The notes: generated from the sequence alone by a model not told the origin. Counted from the first letter of the stretch, positions 1 to 9,363 are shown. The stretch is DNA of 64,000 bases from Marinobacterium sp. xm-d-530 (GCF_013283365.1 NZ_WBYM01000006.1:41405-105404); one strand, 5' to 3'. A program made the numbers and translations.

Positions 1-837
1 CTGCGAACGCTGCGACTGACTCTGTACAACGATTCCAGATGGACCGTGGGTAATACGGACCGCCGACTCAGTTCGGTTGACGTGCTGACCACCCGCACCG
101 GATGCACGATAAACATCGACACGAAGATCAGCCGGGTTAATGTCGATCTCAACATTGTCGTCGATCTCAGGAGAGACGAAGACAGATGAGAAAGAGGTAT
201 GGCGGCGACCACCAGAATCGAATGGGCTCTTACGAACGAGACGGTGAACACCCGTTTCTGTTCTTAACCAACCGAAGGCGTACTCACCCTCAAAACGAAT
301 CGTTGCAGATTTAATACCGGCCACGTCACCGTCAGACACTTCCATCAACTCGGTTTTAAAGCCTTTGCTCTCACCCCAACGAAGGAACATTCGAAGCATC
401 ATATTGGCCCAATCCTGAGCCTCGGTACCACCCGAACCCGCCTGGATATCCAAGAAGGCGTTACTTGAATCCGCTTCACCCGAGAACATACGGCGAAACT
501 CAAGTTGCGATAACATGCCGCCTAGACGCTCAACTTCACTGCGAACCTCTTCAACGGTATCTTCGTCATCCTCTTCAACTGCCATCTCCAGCAGCTCCAG
601 GCAATCAGCAGTCCCCTCAGTCAGCTCATCGATGGTCTTAATCACAGACTCAAGGCTTGATCGTTCGCGACCTAGCTTTTGTGCATGCTCTTGATCATTC
701 CAAATATTGGGATCTTCAAGCTCACGCTCAACCTCTTCAAAGCGCTCAAGCTTCTCGTCATATTCGAGATAGCCACGCAACTCTTTAGTGCGTTCGGCAT
801 ACTCTTTAAGGCTGTTAACAATCGGATTAATTTCCAT
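1..837 (-). CDS. prfB: Peptide chain release factor 2, 5' part (C-terminus outside the window)
   Basis: Release factor 2 recognises UGA and UAA stop codons and triggers peptide release on the ribosome. The 279 visible codons read [10 protein letters not shown] at the start, carry the [13 protein letters not shown] block and reach the catalytic GGQ motif (positions 85-93, context [12 protein letters not shown]). About 85 residues are expected beyond base 1. Oddity: the normal family has a programmed +1 frameshift near codon 25 (CTT TGA C). Here the same place (GYLEYD) reads CTC GAA in one continuous frame, so no in-frame stop and no frameshift is needed. I checked the frame codon by codon over the first 59 residues. 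Start ATG at 837 aligns with the usual family N-terminus. Confidence 0.95.
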   Translation of the reverse strand, partial: MEINPIVNSLKEYAERTKELRGYLEYDEKLERFEEVERELEDPNIWNDQEHAQKLGRERSSLESVIKTIDELTEGTADCLELLEMAVEEDDEDTVEEVRSEVERLGGMLSQLEFRRMFSGEADSSNAFLDIQAGSGGTEAQDWANMMLRMFLRWGESKGFKTELMEVSDGDVAGIKSATIRFEGEYAFGWLRTETGVHRLVRKSPFDSGGRRHTSFSSVFVSPEIDDNVEIDINPADLRVDVYRASGAGGQHVNRTESAVRITHGPSGIVVQSQSQRSQ

Positions 838-978
838 AGTCGAGCAAATGTCCAAAAGGTCTTAAAAAAGGGGGCACATTTTACAGGATTTATCCTCACC
901 TTTAAATCACCGTCTCGGCCTTTATTTCAACGTTTTTCATGCACCTCTATTGAGATAACGGACAAGCTAGTCCATCGT

Positions 979-2346
979 ATGGGAATGACAAATTTTATCG
1001 ATTTAACAGGCACCCTATATGGCTACCTAGCGGTACTCACCTTCCTTGTCGGGTACTATTTTGTGATCAGCGAAGACCGCACTCACCTAGCCAAATCCAA
1101 GCCGATGATGGTGGCCGCTGGTTTAATCTGGTTATTAGTCGGCCTTAGCTATTCCATCAATGGCCAACCAGAGCAAGCTGGCGCACTACTGGAACAGACC
1201 CTGCTTGAGTACGCAGAGCTTTTTCTGTTCCTGCTCAGCGCCATGACATTTATCCACGCCCTTGAGGAGCGCCACCTATTTTTGGCATTGCGTAGCTGGC
1301 TGATTGCTAGAGACTTTTCCCTAAGAACCGTGTTCTGGGTCACGGGTGGGTTGACCTTTGTCCTATCCCCCATTGCTGACAACCTCTCGACAGCGCTACT
1401 GATGGGCTCAGTCGTGATGGCTGTTGGCACCAGAACAGCGTCGTTCGTAGTGCTCGGCTTGATCAACGTGGTTATTGCCGCCAATGCAGGGGGCGTTTTC
1501 TCCCCCTTCGGCGATATTACTTCACTGATGGTTTGGCAGCAGGAGAAACTAAAATTCCTTGAATTTACCCATCTTATTGTTCCCGCACTGATCAGCTGGT
1601 TCGTGCCTGCTTTAGTGCTTAACCATTATCTTCCGACAGGCCCAGCGCAACTCCCGCATGAACAACAATCCATGAAGCCTGGAGCGATCGGCATGCTGAT
1701 ACTCTTTTTAGCCACGATAACGGCGTCAGTGTTAATCCATTCACTTCTGAAATTACCCCCGGTAATTGGAATGATGACGGGGCTAGGCGCGTTAAAGATT
1801 TATGGATACCTATTGTCAAAACAGGATCCTCTGTTGCAAGAGAGTGAATTGCGTGGACACCACATGGGTGCGATGACAAAACACCTCAAAGGGGATCACG
1901 GTGAAGTCGTCATGCGTTTTGATAATTTCCGAGTGGTTGAACGCGCCAGCTGGGATACATTAATGTTCTTCTATGGCGTTGTACTGAGCGTTGGTGGTTT
2001 AGCTGCCCTGGGCTATTTAGCCCTGATCTCAACGTCGCTTTACGGCAACTTTGGAGAGACCACCACCCATCTAATCATCGGCCTAAGCTCCTCATTGATC
2101 GATAACATACCCGTGATGTACGCCATTCTGAGCATGGATATGCCGATGTCGACTAACCAATGGCTATTGGCGACCCTCTGTATTGGCATTGGTGGCTCTC
2201 TGCTATCGATTGGCTCAGCGGCAGGTGTGGCTCTGATGGGCCAGGCGAATGGCATCTACACTTTCAGAGCCCACCTCAAATGGAGTTGGGCGATACTCCT
2301 TGGGTATGCACTATCAACCGGATACCATATAGTTTTTACATTGTGA
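979..2346 (+). CDS. nhaD: NhaD-type Na+/H+ antiporter
   Basis: Inner-membrane antiporter of the NhaD family (ion transporter superfamily), exporting sodium in exchange for protons; common in marine and halophilic bacteria. The product is about 455 residues and almost entirely hydrophobic, with roughly a dozen membrane segments. Two polar motifs inside membrane regions are visible: SPIADNLSTA with D134-N135, and SSLIDNIPVM with D375-N376, as expected in this family. The open frame runs upstream into prfB, but its first 100 codons are antisense to prfB and not hydrophobic, so I start at ATG 979 (ATG 985 is possible). No strong ribosome site is visible. The next gene, a cytochrome b561, follows after 28 bases. 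Confidence 0.88.
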   Translation: MGMTNFIDLTGTLYGYLAVLTFLVGYYFVISEDRTHLAKSKPMMVAAGLIWLLVGLSYSINGQPEQAGALLEQTLLEYAELFLFLLSAMTFIHALEERHLFLALRSWLIARDFSLRTVFWVTGGLTFVLSPIADNLSTALLMGSVVMAVGTRTASFVVLGLINVVIAANAGGVFSPFGDITSLMVWQQEKLKFLEFTHLIVPALISWFVPALVLNHYLPTGPAQLPHEQQSMKPGAIGMLILFLATITASVLIHSLLKLPPVIGMMTGLGALKIYGYLLSKQDPLLQESELRGHHMGAMTKHLKGDHGEVVMRFDNFRVVERASWDTLMFFYGVVLSVGGLAALGYLALISTSLYGNFGETTTHLIIGLSSSLIDNIPVMYAILSMDMPMSTNQWLLATLCIGIGGSLLSIGSAAGVALMGQANGIYTFRAHLKWSWAILLGYALSTGYHIVFTL

Positions 2347-2374
2347 TTTTGTATTCATTAGCGAGCTTATCAAC

Positions 2375-3019
2375 ATGCAGAAAAAAATTGTCACCGTCTG
2401 GGATCTAAGCACTCGACTCTTTCACTGGCTTCTAGTCATGCTATTTGGCTTAAGCTGGCTGAGTGCAGAATTAGGTGGCAACTGGATGATCTGGCACACT
2501 CGCTTTGGATTTGTAGCTGCAGGCTTAATCACATTCCGCATTATTTGGGGAGTGATTGGCAGCGACTCCTCTCGATTCTCCCAATTCGTGAAACGTCCAA
2601 GCAGCGTCATAGCCTACCTCAAGGGAGAGGGGCAAAGAGACTACAACACACATAATCCTGCTGGCGCACTCAGTGTCATAGCCCTGCTAGGCTTAATGTT
2701 TCTACAGATGACGACGGGGCTGTTTAGTAACGATGACATTTTTATTGAAGGGCCATTAGCCTATCTAATCTCTTACGACGCTCAACTAGCGATGACGGAA
2801 CTGCATGAGGCGATTTTTAATCTATTGATTTTGTTTGTCGCCCTGCATCTTGCTGCCATTATTTGGTATCAACGTTTCAAAGGTGAAAAACTGGTGCAAG
2901 CCATGCTGCATGGTAGAAAGGAGAGTGAAGAGGAAGCACCTAAGATTCGAGGCGGCATTCCTCTTTTTGTAGCAATCCTAGTAGGAGCGACTGTCAGCGC
3001 ACTCCTATTTTGGATCTGA
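2375..3019 (+). CDS. Cytochrome b561-family membrane di-heme protein
   Basis: Four-helix membrane cytochrome b of the bacterial b561/Ni-hydrogenase b-type family, which passes electrons between the quinone pool and periplasmic partners. The 214-residue product has four hydrophobic segments and four well placed histidines that can ligate two hemes: H17 (LFHWLL), H41 (HTRFGF), H144 (ELHEAI) and H158 (ALHLAA). A further hydrophobic segment lies at the C-terminus. It lies 28 bases after nhaD on the same strand and faces the cytochrome c' gene, whose stop is 8 bases away. The adjacency to a class II cytochrome c suggests a small membrane-to-periplasm electron path; this is inference. Confidence 0.85.
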   Translation: MQKKIVTVWDLSTRLFHWLLVMLFGLSWLSAELGGNWMIWHTRFGFVAAGLITFRIIWGVIGSDSSRFSQFVKRPSSVIAYLKGEGQRDYNTHNPAGALSVIALLGLMFLQMTTGLFSNDDIFIEGPLAYLISYDAQLAMTELHEAIFNLLILFVALHLAAIIWYQRFKGEKLVQAMLHGRKESEEEAPKIRGGIPLFVAILVGATVSALLFWI

Positions 3020-3027
3020 TTAAAGGG

Positions 3028-3477
3028 TTAACGTTTCTCGCGGTAGTTGTCGTGACACCCTTTGCAGGATTTCGCGACAGCACCAAAGGCTGCTTTGGCA
3101 TCCGCCAATTCACCACCAGATACGGCGACTAGCTTTTCAGCGGCTTCAGTCATAGTAACAAAGCGCTGATTGACATCATCTAAATTCTCCCAAAGCTCAT
3201 CTTTAGCAGACGTCTCACCAAAATCAGAACCTTCGATAAACCCCTCAGCAGCAAGCGGCGCAACCGCTAAGAACGACTTAGCGTGATGAGCAAATTGCTC
3301 TGCATCATAATCAACCTTACCGCGAACCATGGCACCCATAGCACCAAAGTGCCAACCGTAGGCTTTAAAGATCCCTTGGCGATATTCAATAGCATCTTCC
3401 GCTCGATCAGCCTGTGCCAAAGGCGCAGCCAATAAAGCACAAGACAAAGTCGTTAAAACAACTTTCTTCAAAGACAT
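3028..3477 (-). CDS. Cytochrome c' (class II cytochrome c)
   Basis: Periplasmic four-helix-bundle c-type cytochrome. A Sec signal peptide is visible (MSLKKVVLTTLSCALLAAPL ending in an A-x-A site), and the single heme-binding motif CKGCH lies near the C-terminus, as in class II cytochromes c'. Length is 149 residues, usual for the family with its signal. The frame opens at 3498, but ATG 3477 is preceded by GGAGAGAG at good spacing, so I use it. Members bind NO or CO, or act in electron transfer; the physiological role here is unknown. It is convergent with the b561 gene and lies downstream of the flavodoxin gene. Confidence 0.88.
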   Translation of the reverse strand: MSLKKVVLTTLSCALLAAPLAQADRAEDAIEYRQGIFKAYGWHFGAMGAMVRGKVDYDAEQFAHHAKSFLAVAPLAAEGFIEGSDFGETSAKDELWENLDDVNQRFVTMTEAAEKLVAVSGGELADAKAAFGAVAKSCKGCHDNYREKR

Positions 3478-3504
3478 AATCTCTCTCCGAGTTAACACTT
3501 CAAT

Positions 3505-4011
3505 TTACAATTGTGGATAGATCAGATTGAACCAACGCTCCACACGATCTCTTGTTTCAAAGGACTGTGTATCCTCATCCAAGGCCAAACCCACGAAGGC
3601 CGTTTCACAAGGGATTAGCGCTTTTGAGGACTCAAAATCGTAACCTTCGACAGGCCATTCACCTATCAGCTTAGCACCCTTTTGTGAAATCTGTGCGGCA
3701 ACTGTACCCATCGCATCAAGAAACCAATCGCCATATCCCAATTGATCACCCAATCCAAACAGTGCTACGCGTTTGCCACTGAAGTCGATTTCACAAAAAC
3801 TCGACCAAACTTCTTCGAAATCTTCTTGTAACTCACCAAAGTTCCAAGTGGGCACACCAATAATCAGTGACGAAGCCTGTTCAACATCGGCATTAATCAT
3901 GCTATCGATTGAAATTAGCTTTAGAGGCACCTCCCCTGGCCAGCACTCAACCATGAGTTGCGCTACGCGTTCAGTATTGCCTGTAGTACTTCCGTAAATG
4001 AGAGGGATCAA
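3505..4011 (-). CDS. Flavodoxin family protein
   Basis: Soluble FMN-binding electron carrier. The N-terminus has the phosphate-binding loop GSTTGNTE (residues 8-15), preceded by a short beta strand (IPLIY), and the FGLGDQLGYGDWFLDAMG stretch matches the region around the isoalloxazine ring in long-chain flavodoxins. At 168 residues it fits that class. The start is TTG at 4011, three bases after the phasin stop, so translation is probably coupled to the phasin gene. The reductant it serves cannot be told from the context; a cytochrome c' gene lies 27 bases further along the same strand. Confidence 0.88.
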   Translation of the reverse strand: MIPLIYGSTTGNTERVAQLMVECWPGEVPLKLISIDSMINADVEQASSLIIGVPTWNFGELQEDFEEVWSSFCEIDFSGKRVALFGLGDQLGYGDWFLDAMGTVAAQISQKGAKLIGEWPVEGYDFESSKALIPCETAFVGLALDEDTQSFETRDRVERWFNLIYPQL

Positions 4012-4014
4012 AAA

Positions 4015-4332
4015 CTATTTGCCACCCATCGATTGAGAGGCAATTTTTTGAATCTCCTCTTGGGCGTTTTGAACCGTTTTCATATTCTGCTCAGCAGCCG
4101 CTTTAAGTGCAGCCTCTAAGCGCTGTGTATACTCTTTTTGCGCTTCGATGAACTCTTCAGGTGATTTTAGACCCTGAAGTGAATTAGCCTGATTCATGGT
4201 CGCTTGGATACACTGCTGGGTGTACTCAATCTGCTGATTGGTAATGCGCTGTAGCATCTCTTGTTGAACCTTCGCCAACTCTTGAAATGATTCAACACTC
4301 TGTTCGAACAGCTTTGTCATATCTTGAAACAT
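4015..4332 (-). CDS. Phasin family protein (PHA granule-associated)
   Basis: Small amphipathic helical protein of about 105 residues, rich in Gln, Glu and Ala, with the pattern of phasins that coat polyhydroxyalkanoate storage granules (MFQDMTKLFEQSVESFQELA at the N-terminus). No signal peptide or membrane segment is seen. The frame extends seven codons upstream, but ATG 4332 has a GAGG element eight bases before it whereas the earlier ATG at 4353 has none, so 4332 is preferred. No PHA synthase or depolymerase is in the window. It is the first gene of the strand run phasin-flavodoxin-cytochrome c'. Confidence 0.8.
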   Translation of the reverse strand: MFQDMTKLFEQSVESFQELAKVQQEMLQRITNQQIEYTQQCIQATMNQANSLQGLKSPEEFIEAQKEYTQRLEAALKAAAEQNMKTVQNAQEEIQKIASQSMGGK

Positions 4333-4520
4333 TTGATAATCCTCAATGTCCATTTAAATTGACAGGTTTAACCTGCGCTACATCAATCATTACGTTACTC
4401 ATAATAGAAATTCAGAGCAAGCGCTGTGGATTATGCAGTGAAAAGGTTATGATAGGGCCACTTTGATAACACTAACGGTTATTGACCATTAATTTGTTGG
4501 AATAGAATAGGAGGTCAGGT

Positions 4521-5315
4521 TTGACCAAAGCTCGTCTATTATCACTAGCCTTTGCATTGGCTCTTCCAGTCATGTCTGTTGAAGCCGCATCCATCATCGC
4601 AGCTGAGCGTGCCATTCAGTCAGCCGATTACACCAAAGCCCTTGAAGAGCTTAAGCCTCTAGCCAAAGAAGGTGATTTAGATGCTCTCTATCTAATGGGT
4701 ACGCTGTACCGTGATGGCCAAGGTGTTGAAAAGAGCAAAGAGGATGCCAAGCAGTACTTCAGCAGTGCCGCTCGCCAGGGCCACCTAAAAAGTATCAATG
4801 CGCTTCGCGTCATGCGAAATGAGGTATACCTTGCCGAGTTCACACAACTTCTTCCCAAAGCGGAAGCGGGTGATGCCGATGCACAAAACCGAATTGGTGA
4901 AATGTACGAGTTTGGCCAAGGCGTCGAACGCGATCTAAACCTTGCCCTGCAATGGTTCGATAAAGCCTCTAACAATGGTTCACTGGTCGGGCTTCACAAC
5001 TTGGCTAGAAGCTACAACTTCGGAAGCGGTACCGAGCAAAACTTTGCACAGGCAGAGAAGCTATACCTGCAAGCTGCTGAATCGGGATACACTGAATCGA
5101 TGTTCTTCTTAGGCACGCTGTACGCTACGGGTAATGGTAATGACCTTTCAGTAAATCCAGACATTACTGCTTACGCATGGATGAAAGCGGCAGCCAATGC
5201 TGGCTCAACGACGGCTCAAACCATTGAGGCACGCCTGCTGATGAAACTGTCTGATACCGAACAGAGCGAAGCCAAAGCACTTGCTGACAAGCTCTCACAG
5301 CAGTACATAAAATAA
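4521..5315 (+). CDS. Sel1-repeat (TPR-like) secreted protein
   Basis: 264 residues with a cleavable signal peptide (MTKARLLSLAFALALPVMSV, cut near EAA). Four Sel1-like repeats follow, each with a G-x-x-Y-x-x-G-x-G core (GTLYRDGQGV, GEMYEFGQGV, ARSYNFGSGT, GTLYATGNGN). Such helical solenoids mediate protein-protein contacts, often in envelope processes; the partner is unknown. The start is TTG 4521 with a very strong AGGAGGTCAGG ribosome site. A Rho-independent terminator follows, so it is probably a single-gene transcript from the divergent region shared with the phasin gene. Confidence 0.82.
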   Translation: MTKARLLSLAFALALPVMSVEAASIIAAERAIQSADYTKALEELKPLAKEGDLDALYLMGTLYRDGQGVEKSKEDAKQYFSSAARQGHLKSINALRVMRNEVYLAEFTQLLPKAEAGDADAQNRIGEMYEFGQGVERDLNLALQWFDKASNNGSLVGLHNLARSYNFGSGTEQNFAQAEKLYLQAAESGYTESMFFLGTLYATGNGNDLSVNPDITAYAWMKAAANAGSTTAQTIEARLLMKLSDTEQSEAKALADKLSQQYIK

Positions 5316-5335
5316 CCAATATCAGATGGGCCATG

Positions 5336-5359
5336 AAGAGCGCTACGGCGCTCTTTTTT
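5336..5359 (+). terminator. Rho-independent terminator after the Sel1-repeat gene
   Basis: GAGCGC at 5338-5343, loop TACG, GCGCTC at 5348-5353, then six T. It is extended by two A-T pairs. Confidence 0.9.
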
Positions 5360-5465
5360 ATAAGTGGAATATTTTTGATAACTTATTTGTATATAAAATC
5401 ACCAAACATTCTTGGAAGAGTTATTAAAAGATCATTAGTATTGCCACTCCTAAAAGGAGTCGAGC

Positions 5466-6680
5466 ATGAATACTTTAAACACGACATCTACAGACTTTAA
5501 AACCCAGCTTCTTGAGCCAAACAAGCTATTCTGGCTTATGCTCTCTTCTGCTTTGTTGATTGCTTCCGCTGTTTATGTGTTTAATGAGCACGGCACATTT
5601 GAACTACTTGCTCTCATTTTAGGTGCAGCCCTAGGTGTCTGTTTGCTTCAAGCTTCATTTGGTTTCACGACCGCATGGAGAGAGCTTATCTCTAAACGTC
5701 GTGGTGCGGGCATCCGCGCTCAGATGATCATGCTCTCCCTGAGTGTACTGCTATTTTTCCCGACCCTGGCCTCAGGCGAGCTGTTTGGTCAATCGGTCAC
5801 AGGATTTGTTAGACCTCTCGGCCTCTCCGTTGTTGCCGGCGCGTTCATGTTCGGTGTAGGTATGCAGATCGCAAGTGGCTGTGCTTCGGGTAATCTTTAC
5901 CATCTTGGCGGTGGCCAACTGAGAGCCATTCCCGTCATGGCAGGCTTTAGTGCCGGTGCGCTATGGGCAACAGCTGACTATGAGTGGTGGACAACCTTGC
6001 CACAACTAGCGCCCATTGGATTGATCGAACTGCTGGGTCCAATCACCGCCATCGGTCTAAACCTGCTGTTATTCACTGCTATCTATCAGTTCACTAAACG
6101 TCTTGAAATTAAAGCTCACGGCTCGCTTGAAGAGTGTCAAAGTACTGGCACGACCAGCTTTGCAAGCAAACTGATTGCTGGACCCTGGCCACTGATTTGG
6201 GGAGCGGTTGGACTCACCATTCTAAACTTCGCAACACTCGCATTAATGGGCCGTCCATGGGCTGTCGCCCTTGCCTACCCTGTATGGGGTGCGAAAGTTG
6301 CTCAATGGTTAGAGCTCGATCTAGAGATCGACTTCTGGACCTACTGGATGTCACCTGGCCGTGAAGAGGCGCTCTACAACAGTCTCAGCCAGGACCCCGC
6401 ATCATTGATGAATGGTGGTGTCATCCTAGGCGCTTTCTTAGCGGCGGCGATCGCCGGCAAATTCACACTCAAGATGAAAATGCCGATTCAAAATTTCTTA
6501 GCCTCCCTGCTAGGTGGTGTGTTATTGGGCTACGGTGCAACCATCGCTTATGGCTGTAACATTGGCGCATTTGTAGGCGGAGTGGTCTCTGGCAGTTTAC
6601 ACGGCTGGCTGTGGATCTTGTTTGCGTTTGCCGGTTCAGTGATCGGACTTAAGCTTCGTCCACTGCTTCGTTTAAAGTAA
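5466..6680 (+). CDS. YeeE/YedE family sulfur-compound transporter
   Basis: Polytopic inner-membrane protein of 404 residues in the YeeE/YedE (TsuA-like) family, members of which import thiosulfate or related sulfur species. Two pseudo-symmetric halves each carry the family cysteine-glycine signature: GMQIASGCASGN in the first half and TIAYGCNIGAF in the second. The cysteines are thought to relay the substrate. A clear AAAGGAG ribosome site precedes ATG 5466. No TusA-like partner gene is adjacent; an RDD-domain gene follows 39 bases later. The exact substrate is an inference from family knowledge. Confidence 0.85.
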   Translation: MNTLNTTSTDFKTQLLEPNKLFWLMLSSALLIASAVYVFNEHGTFELLALILGAALGVCLLQASFGFTTAWRELISKRRGAGIRAQMIMLSLSVLLFFPTLASGELFGQSVTGFVRPLGLSVVAGAFMFGVGMQIASGCASGNLYHLGGGQLRAIPVMAGFSAGALWATADYEWWTTLPQLAPIGLIELLGPITAIGLNLLLFTAIYQFTKRLEIKAHGSLEECQSTGTTSFASKLIAGPWPLIWGAVGLTILNFATLALMGRPWAVALAYPVWGAKVAQWLELDLEIDFWTYWMSPGREEALYNSLSQDPASLMNGGVILGAFLAAAIAGKFTLKMKMPIQNFLASLLGGVLLGYGATIAYGCNIGAFVGGVVSGSLHGWLWILFAFAGSVIGLKLRPLLRLK

Positions 6681-6719
6681 ACTTTTCAGTACACTACGGC
6701 TCCGACAAAGGAGTTCAGT

Positions 6720-7184
6720 ATGCCCAGACCGTTTCACGATGATGCTAACCAACATCAACTACCCTCTCTAATCATTAGAGTGATGGCAATGGTCTATGAC
6801 ACGCTGATCATTCTTGCCATTTGGTTCCTAATTGGTGCTGTTGGAGTCATCCTAAATCAAGGTGAAGCGGTCGACAGTTTTCTCGGCCAAGCGGCCTTAA
6901 AGTCGGCACTGCTCTGCTCAACATTCCTATTCTTTGGATACTCTTGGACCCGTTCCGGTCAGACGATCGGCATGATGGCATGGCGACTGCGAGCGCAGAG
7001 TGAAAAGGGGTTTTCGTTAACCTGGACTCAGGCACTGATTCGCTTTTTTGGTGCCGCTATCTCTATTGTCACTCTAGGAGCCGGTTACTGGGCGACACTG
7101 TTAAGTGATGAGCGCCTAACCTGGCATGAGCGCTGGTCAAACAGTGTAACCGTTCGACTACCAAAACCTGCCAAAAAGAGTTAG
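6720..7184 (+). CDS. RDD family membrane protein
   Basis: 154-residue membrane protein of the RDD family. Three hydrophobic segments are visible, the first following the LPSLIIRVMAMVYDTLIIL stretch where the family Arg and Asp residues sit (R-x6-D). Some family members have been proposed to be ion or antiport transporters, but most are uncharacterised and no function can be assigned here. The stop overlaps the stop of lptG on the other strand by three bases, a tight convergent arrangement. ATG 6720 is preceded by AAAGGAG. Confidence 0.8.
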   Translation: MPRPFHDDANQHQLPSLIIRVMAMVYDTLIILAIWFLIGAVGVILNQGEAVDSFLGQAALKSALLCSTFLFFGYSWTRSGQTIGMMAWRLRAQSEKGFSLTWTQALIRFFGAAISIVTLGAGYWATLLSDERLTWHERWSNSVTVRLPKPAKKS

Positions 7185-8254
7185 CGAACTCTAGAGAGTA
7201 ACCATAAAGCGATGGCAAAGCTGATCGCAATGGGTAACAGCGCGGCCAGTAACGGAGAAAATCCTAGCACCTGACTGGCCGGCGCCAAAAGATCCTGACT
7301 GAATTTAAATACCAGTCCAATCACGACACCGGTGATAATTCTTTGGCCTACCGTAACACCGCGCAGCGGTCCAAAAATAAACGCAACGCCAATCATCACC
7401 AAAGCGATAATTGACAAGGGTTGTAGCAATTTATTCCAAAGGGCTAACTCATAAGAGGTTGAATCCACCCCTTGATCATTCAGATAGCTAGAGTAAGAAG
7501 ATAGACCTGAGATAGGGAGTTCAACAGGGGGCACCAAAATGACTCGCAGCATCTCTTCCGTCAATTCGGTTGACCAAAAAGTCTCATCTAAATGACCTTT
7601 TTCAATACGCTGATCATTGATCAGTGCCGTCAATTCAACGTCAGTTAGCAACCAACCTTGACGCTCTTCAGAGTAATACCCCGACTTGGCAAAACTGGTT
7701 TGTTTGAGCCTAAGCTCTGAATCAAATTGGTGACGAGTGACACCTAAAATTTGCCCGTCAGGAGTGATTGCAGAGACATGAATGTATTCACCCGGTTGAC
7801 GATACCAGCCGCCATCACCGTTATTTATTCGTCCAGACTCAGATTGAGCGGAAGCTTTAATGGCCCTAGCCGACTGCTGAGACTCAGGAACGCCCAACTG
7901 ACTTGCTATTAGAGCAATGAATGCGATCAAACTAATCGGCTTTGCTACCGATAGAATCAAACGCATCATTGAAACGCCTGCAGCTCGCATCACCGTTAAC
8001 TCGGAGTTAGAGGCCAAAACCCCCATACCGATCAACGTCCCTACAAGAGCACTCAGGGGTAATAGCTGATAGGCCAATCCCGGTATGCTTAATAAGGTGT
8101 AGCTGAACGCCGCACCGGATGTGTAGTGTTTATCAACCTCTCCCAGCTCATCCAAATAGAGCGAAATTCCCATCAAACCGACGATAATTAACAGAACAAC
8201 GGCGATAGCAGAGAGAATATGAACGGCAATGTATCGATCGATTCGACTGATCAC
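7181..8254 (-). CDS. lptG: LPS export ABC transporter permease LptG
   Basis: Inner-membrane permease of the LptB2FG complex that extracts lipopolysaccharide from the inner membrane and pushes it into the Lpt bridge. 357 residues, with the YjgP/YjgQ layout: N-terminal membrane helices, a large periplasmic beta-jellyroll domain (about residues 100-260) and C-terminal helices. The N-terminus ISRIDRYIAVHIL matches the family. The start is GTG 8254, and its GTGA overlaps the lptF stop, so the two are translationally coupled. Faces pepA further up, as in many gammaproteobacteria. Confidence 0.93.
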   Translation of the reverse strand: MISRIDRYIAVHILSAIAVVLLIIVGLMGISLYLDELGEVDKHYTSGAAFSYTLLSIPGLAYQLLPLSALVGTLIGMGVLASNSELTVMRAAGVSMMRLILSVAKPISLIAFIALIASQLGVPESQQSARAIKASAQSESGRINNGDGGWYRQPGEYIHVSAITPDGQILGVTRHQFDSELRLKQTSFAKSGYYSEERQGWLLTDVELTALINDQRIEKGHLDETFWSTELTEEMLRVILVPPVELPISGLSSYSSYLNDQGVDSTSYELALWNKLLQPLSIIALVMIGVAFIFGPLRGVTVGQRIITGVVIGLVFKFSQDLLAPASQVLGFSPLLAALLPIAISFAIALWLLSRVR

Positions 8255-9363
8255 GATGCCTCCTTATTTCGAAACGGGAGAGCTGGAATCTTAGGTAGCT
8301 TATTCATGACTCGCTCCCAAGCCCCCTCATACAACACCATGTTGACGCCCACACCTAGAGCAATCAGATGCACAAACCAAATCATCCAACTACCTGCATC
8401 GCCCTGCTCTACTGCTGATCGAGCAGCCGTCAAACTTCCGATGTATATTTGATACATCAATATTGCAGGAATTAATTTGGCGTACCGCCCTTGGCGCGGA
8501 CTGGTTTTAGCCAATTGAACGGCCAACAACACCACAATGATCGGGATAAAAGGCAGAGAGAGGCGCCAGTGCAGTCGGCTCACATACGCCGGTCGATCAC
8601 TGCCTATCAAATCGAGCGTAGGGATAGCATCTAGATGATCAACCCTGACCGACAGTTCTGGATCATCAATCTTCAGCCCGTACTGCTCAAAGCCTATCTC
8701 TTCTAAAGCGAAATTTTCAGGGAAGTTGTAACGGTATCCTTCGTTAAATACCAAAAAGCGGCCCTGATCCTCAATGAACTGCTGCTGACCTTCACCGGCA
8801 ACCAGAAGGTAGGATCGGCCCTGTTGATCACGACCAGAGACAAACAGATCAACCAGGTTACCAGCCTCATCAATTTTGCGAGCATAAGAGACCTGAGTGT
8901 TAGAGTTCGACACTTGGAATACGCCGGGTACCAACATATCGAGTTCGCTTCTCGAGCGCTGTTCGGCAACGATACGCTTCGCCTCATGCATGCCTGTAGG
9001 GGTCAGGTAGAGACTGATTGAAGCAACGATTGCAGCGACCAATAGAGCCGGCCCCATCGCATACCCGATCAGTTTCCAGGGCCCAGCGCCACAGGCCTTA
9101 AGAACCACCATTTCACTTTCAAGATAGAGACGACCATAGGCCAGCAAAATGCCCAAAAAGAAGCCAAGCGGAAGCAGAAGTTCTAGGATGAGCGGGATTC
9201 GGTTAACAACCAAATCCAGAATAACAGCAGTATCCAACTCCCCCGTAGCGGCGTCGGTTAAGTAGCCAATTAAACGGGTGCTGACAATGATAAGAAGCAA
9301 AATCGCCGTTACTGCAAAGGTTGTCGTCAACACTTCACGGGAAAGATAACGAAAAACAATCAA
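8251..9363 (-). CDS. lptF: LPS export ABC transporter permease LptF
   Basis: Partner of LptG in the LptB2FG lipopolysaccharide extractor. It has the same architecture, with a conserved ESEMVVLKACG segment in the coupling-helix region that contacts LptB. The open frame begins at 9426 with a hydrophilic 21-residue extension not seen in the family. I choose TTG 9363 (product IVFRYLSREVL after fMet), which has an AGGA ribosome site and gives the usual family length of about 370 residues. The gene is divergent from pepA; the roughly 100 bases between the two starts should hold both promoters. Confidence 0.92.
   Translation of the reverse strand: MIVFRYLSREVLTTTFAVTAILLLIIVSTRLIGYLTDAATGELDTAVILDLVVNRIPLILELLLPLGFFLGILLAYGRLYLESEMVVLKACGAGPWKLIGYAMGPALLVAAIVASISLYLTPTGMHEAKRIVAEQRSRSELDMLVPGVFQVSNSNTQVSYARKIDEAGNLVDLFVSGRDQQGRSYLLVAGEGQQQFIEDQGRFLVFNEGYRYNFPENFALEEIGFEQYGLKIDDPELSVRVDHLDAIPTLDLIGSDRPAYVSRLHWRLSLPFIPIIVVLLAVQLAKTSPRQGRYAKLIPAILMYQIYIGSLTAARSAVEQGDAGSWMIWFVHLIALGVGVNMVLYEGAWERVMNKLPKIPALPFRNKEAS

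Noticed and set aside
679..978. N-terminal extension of the nhaD frame over prfB
   Set aside because: The first 100 codons are antisense to prfB and lack the hydrophobic character of NhaD; family length fits the start at 979.
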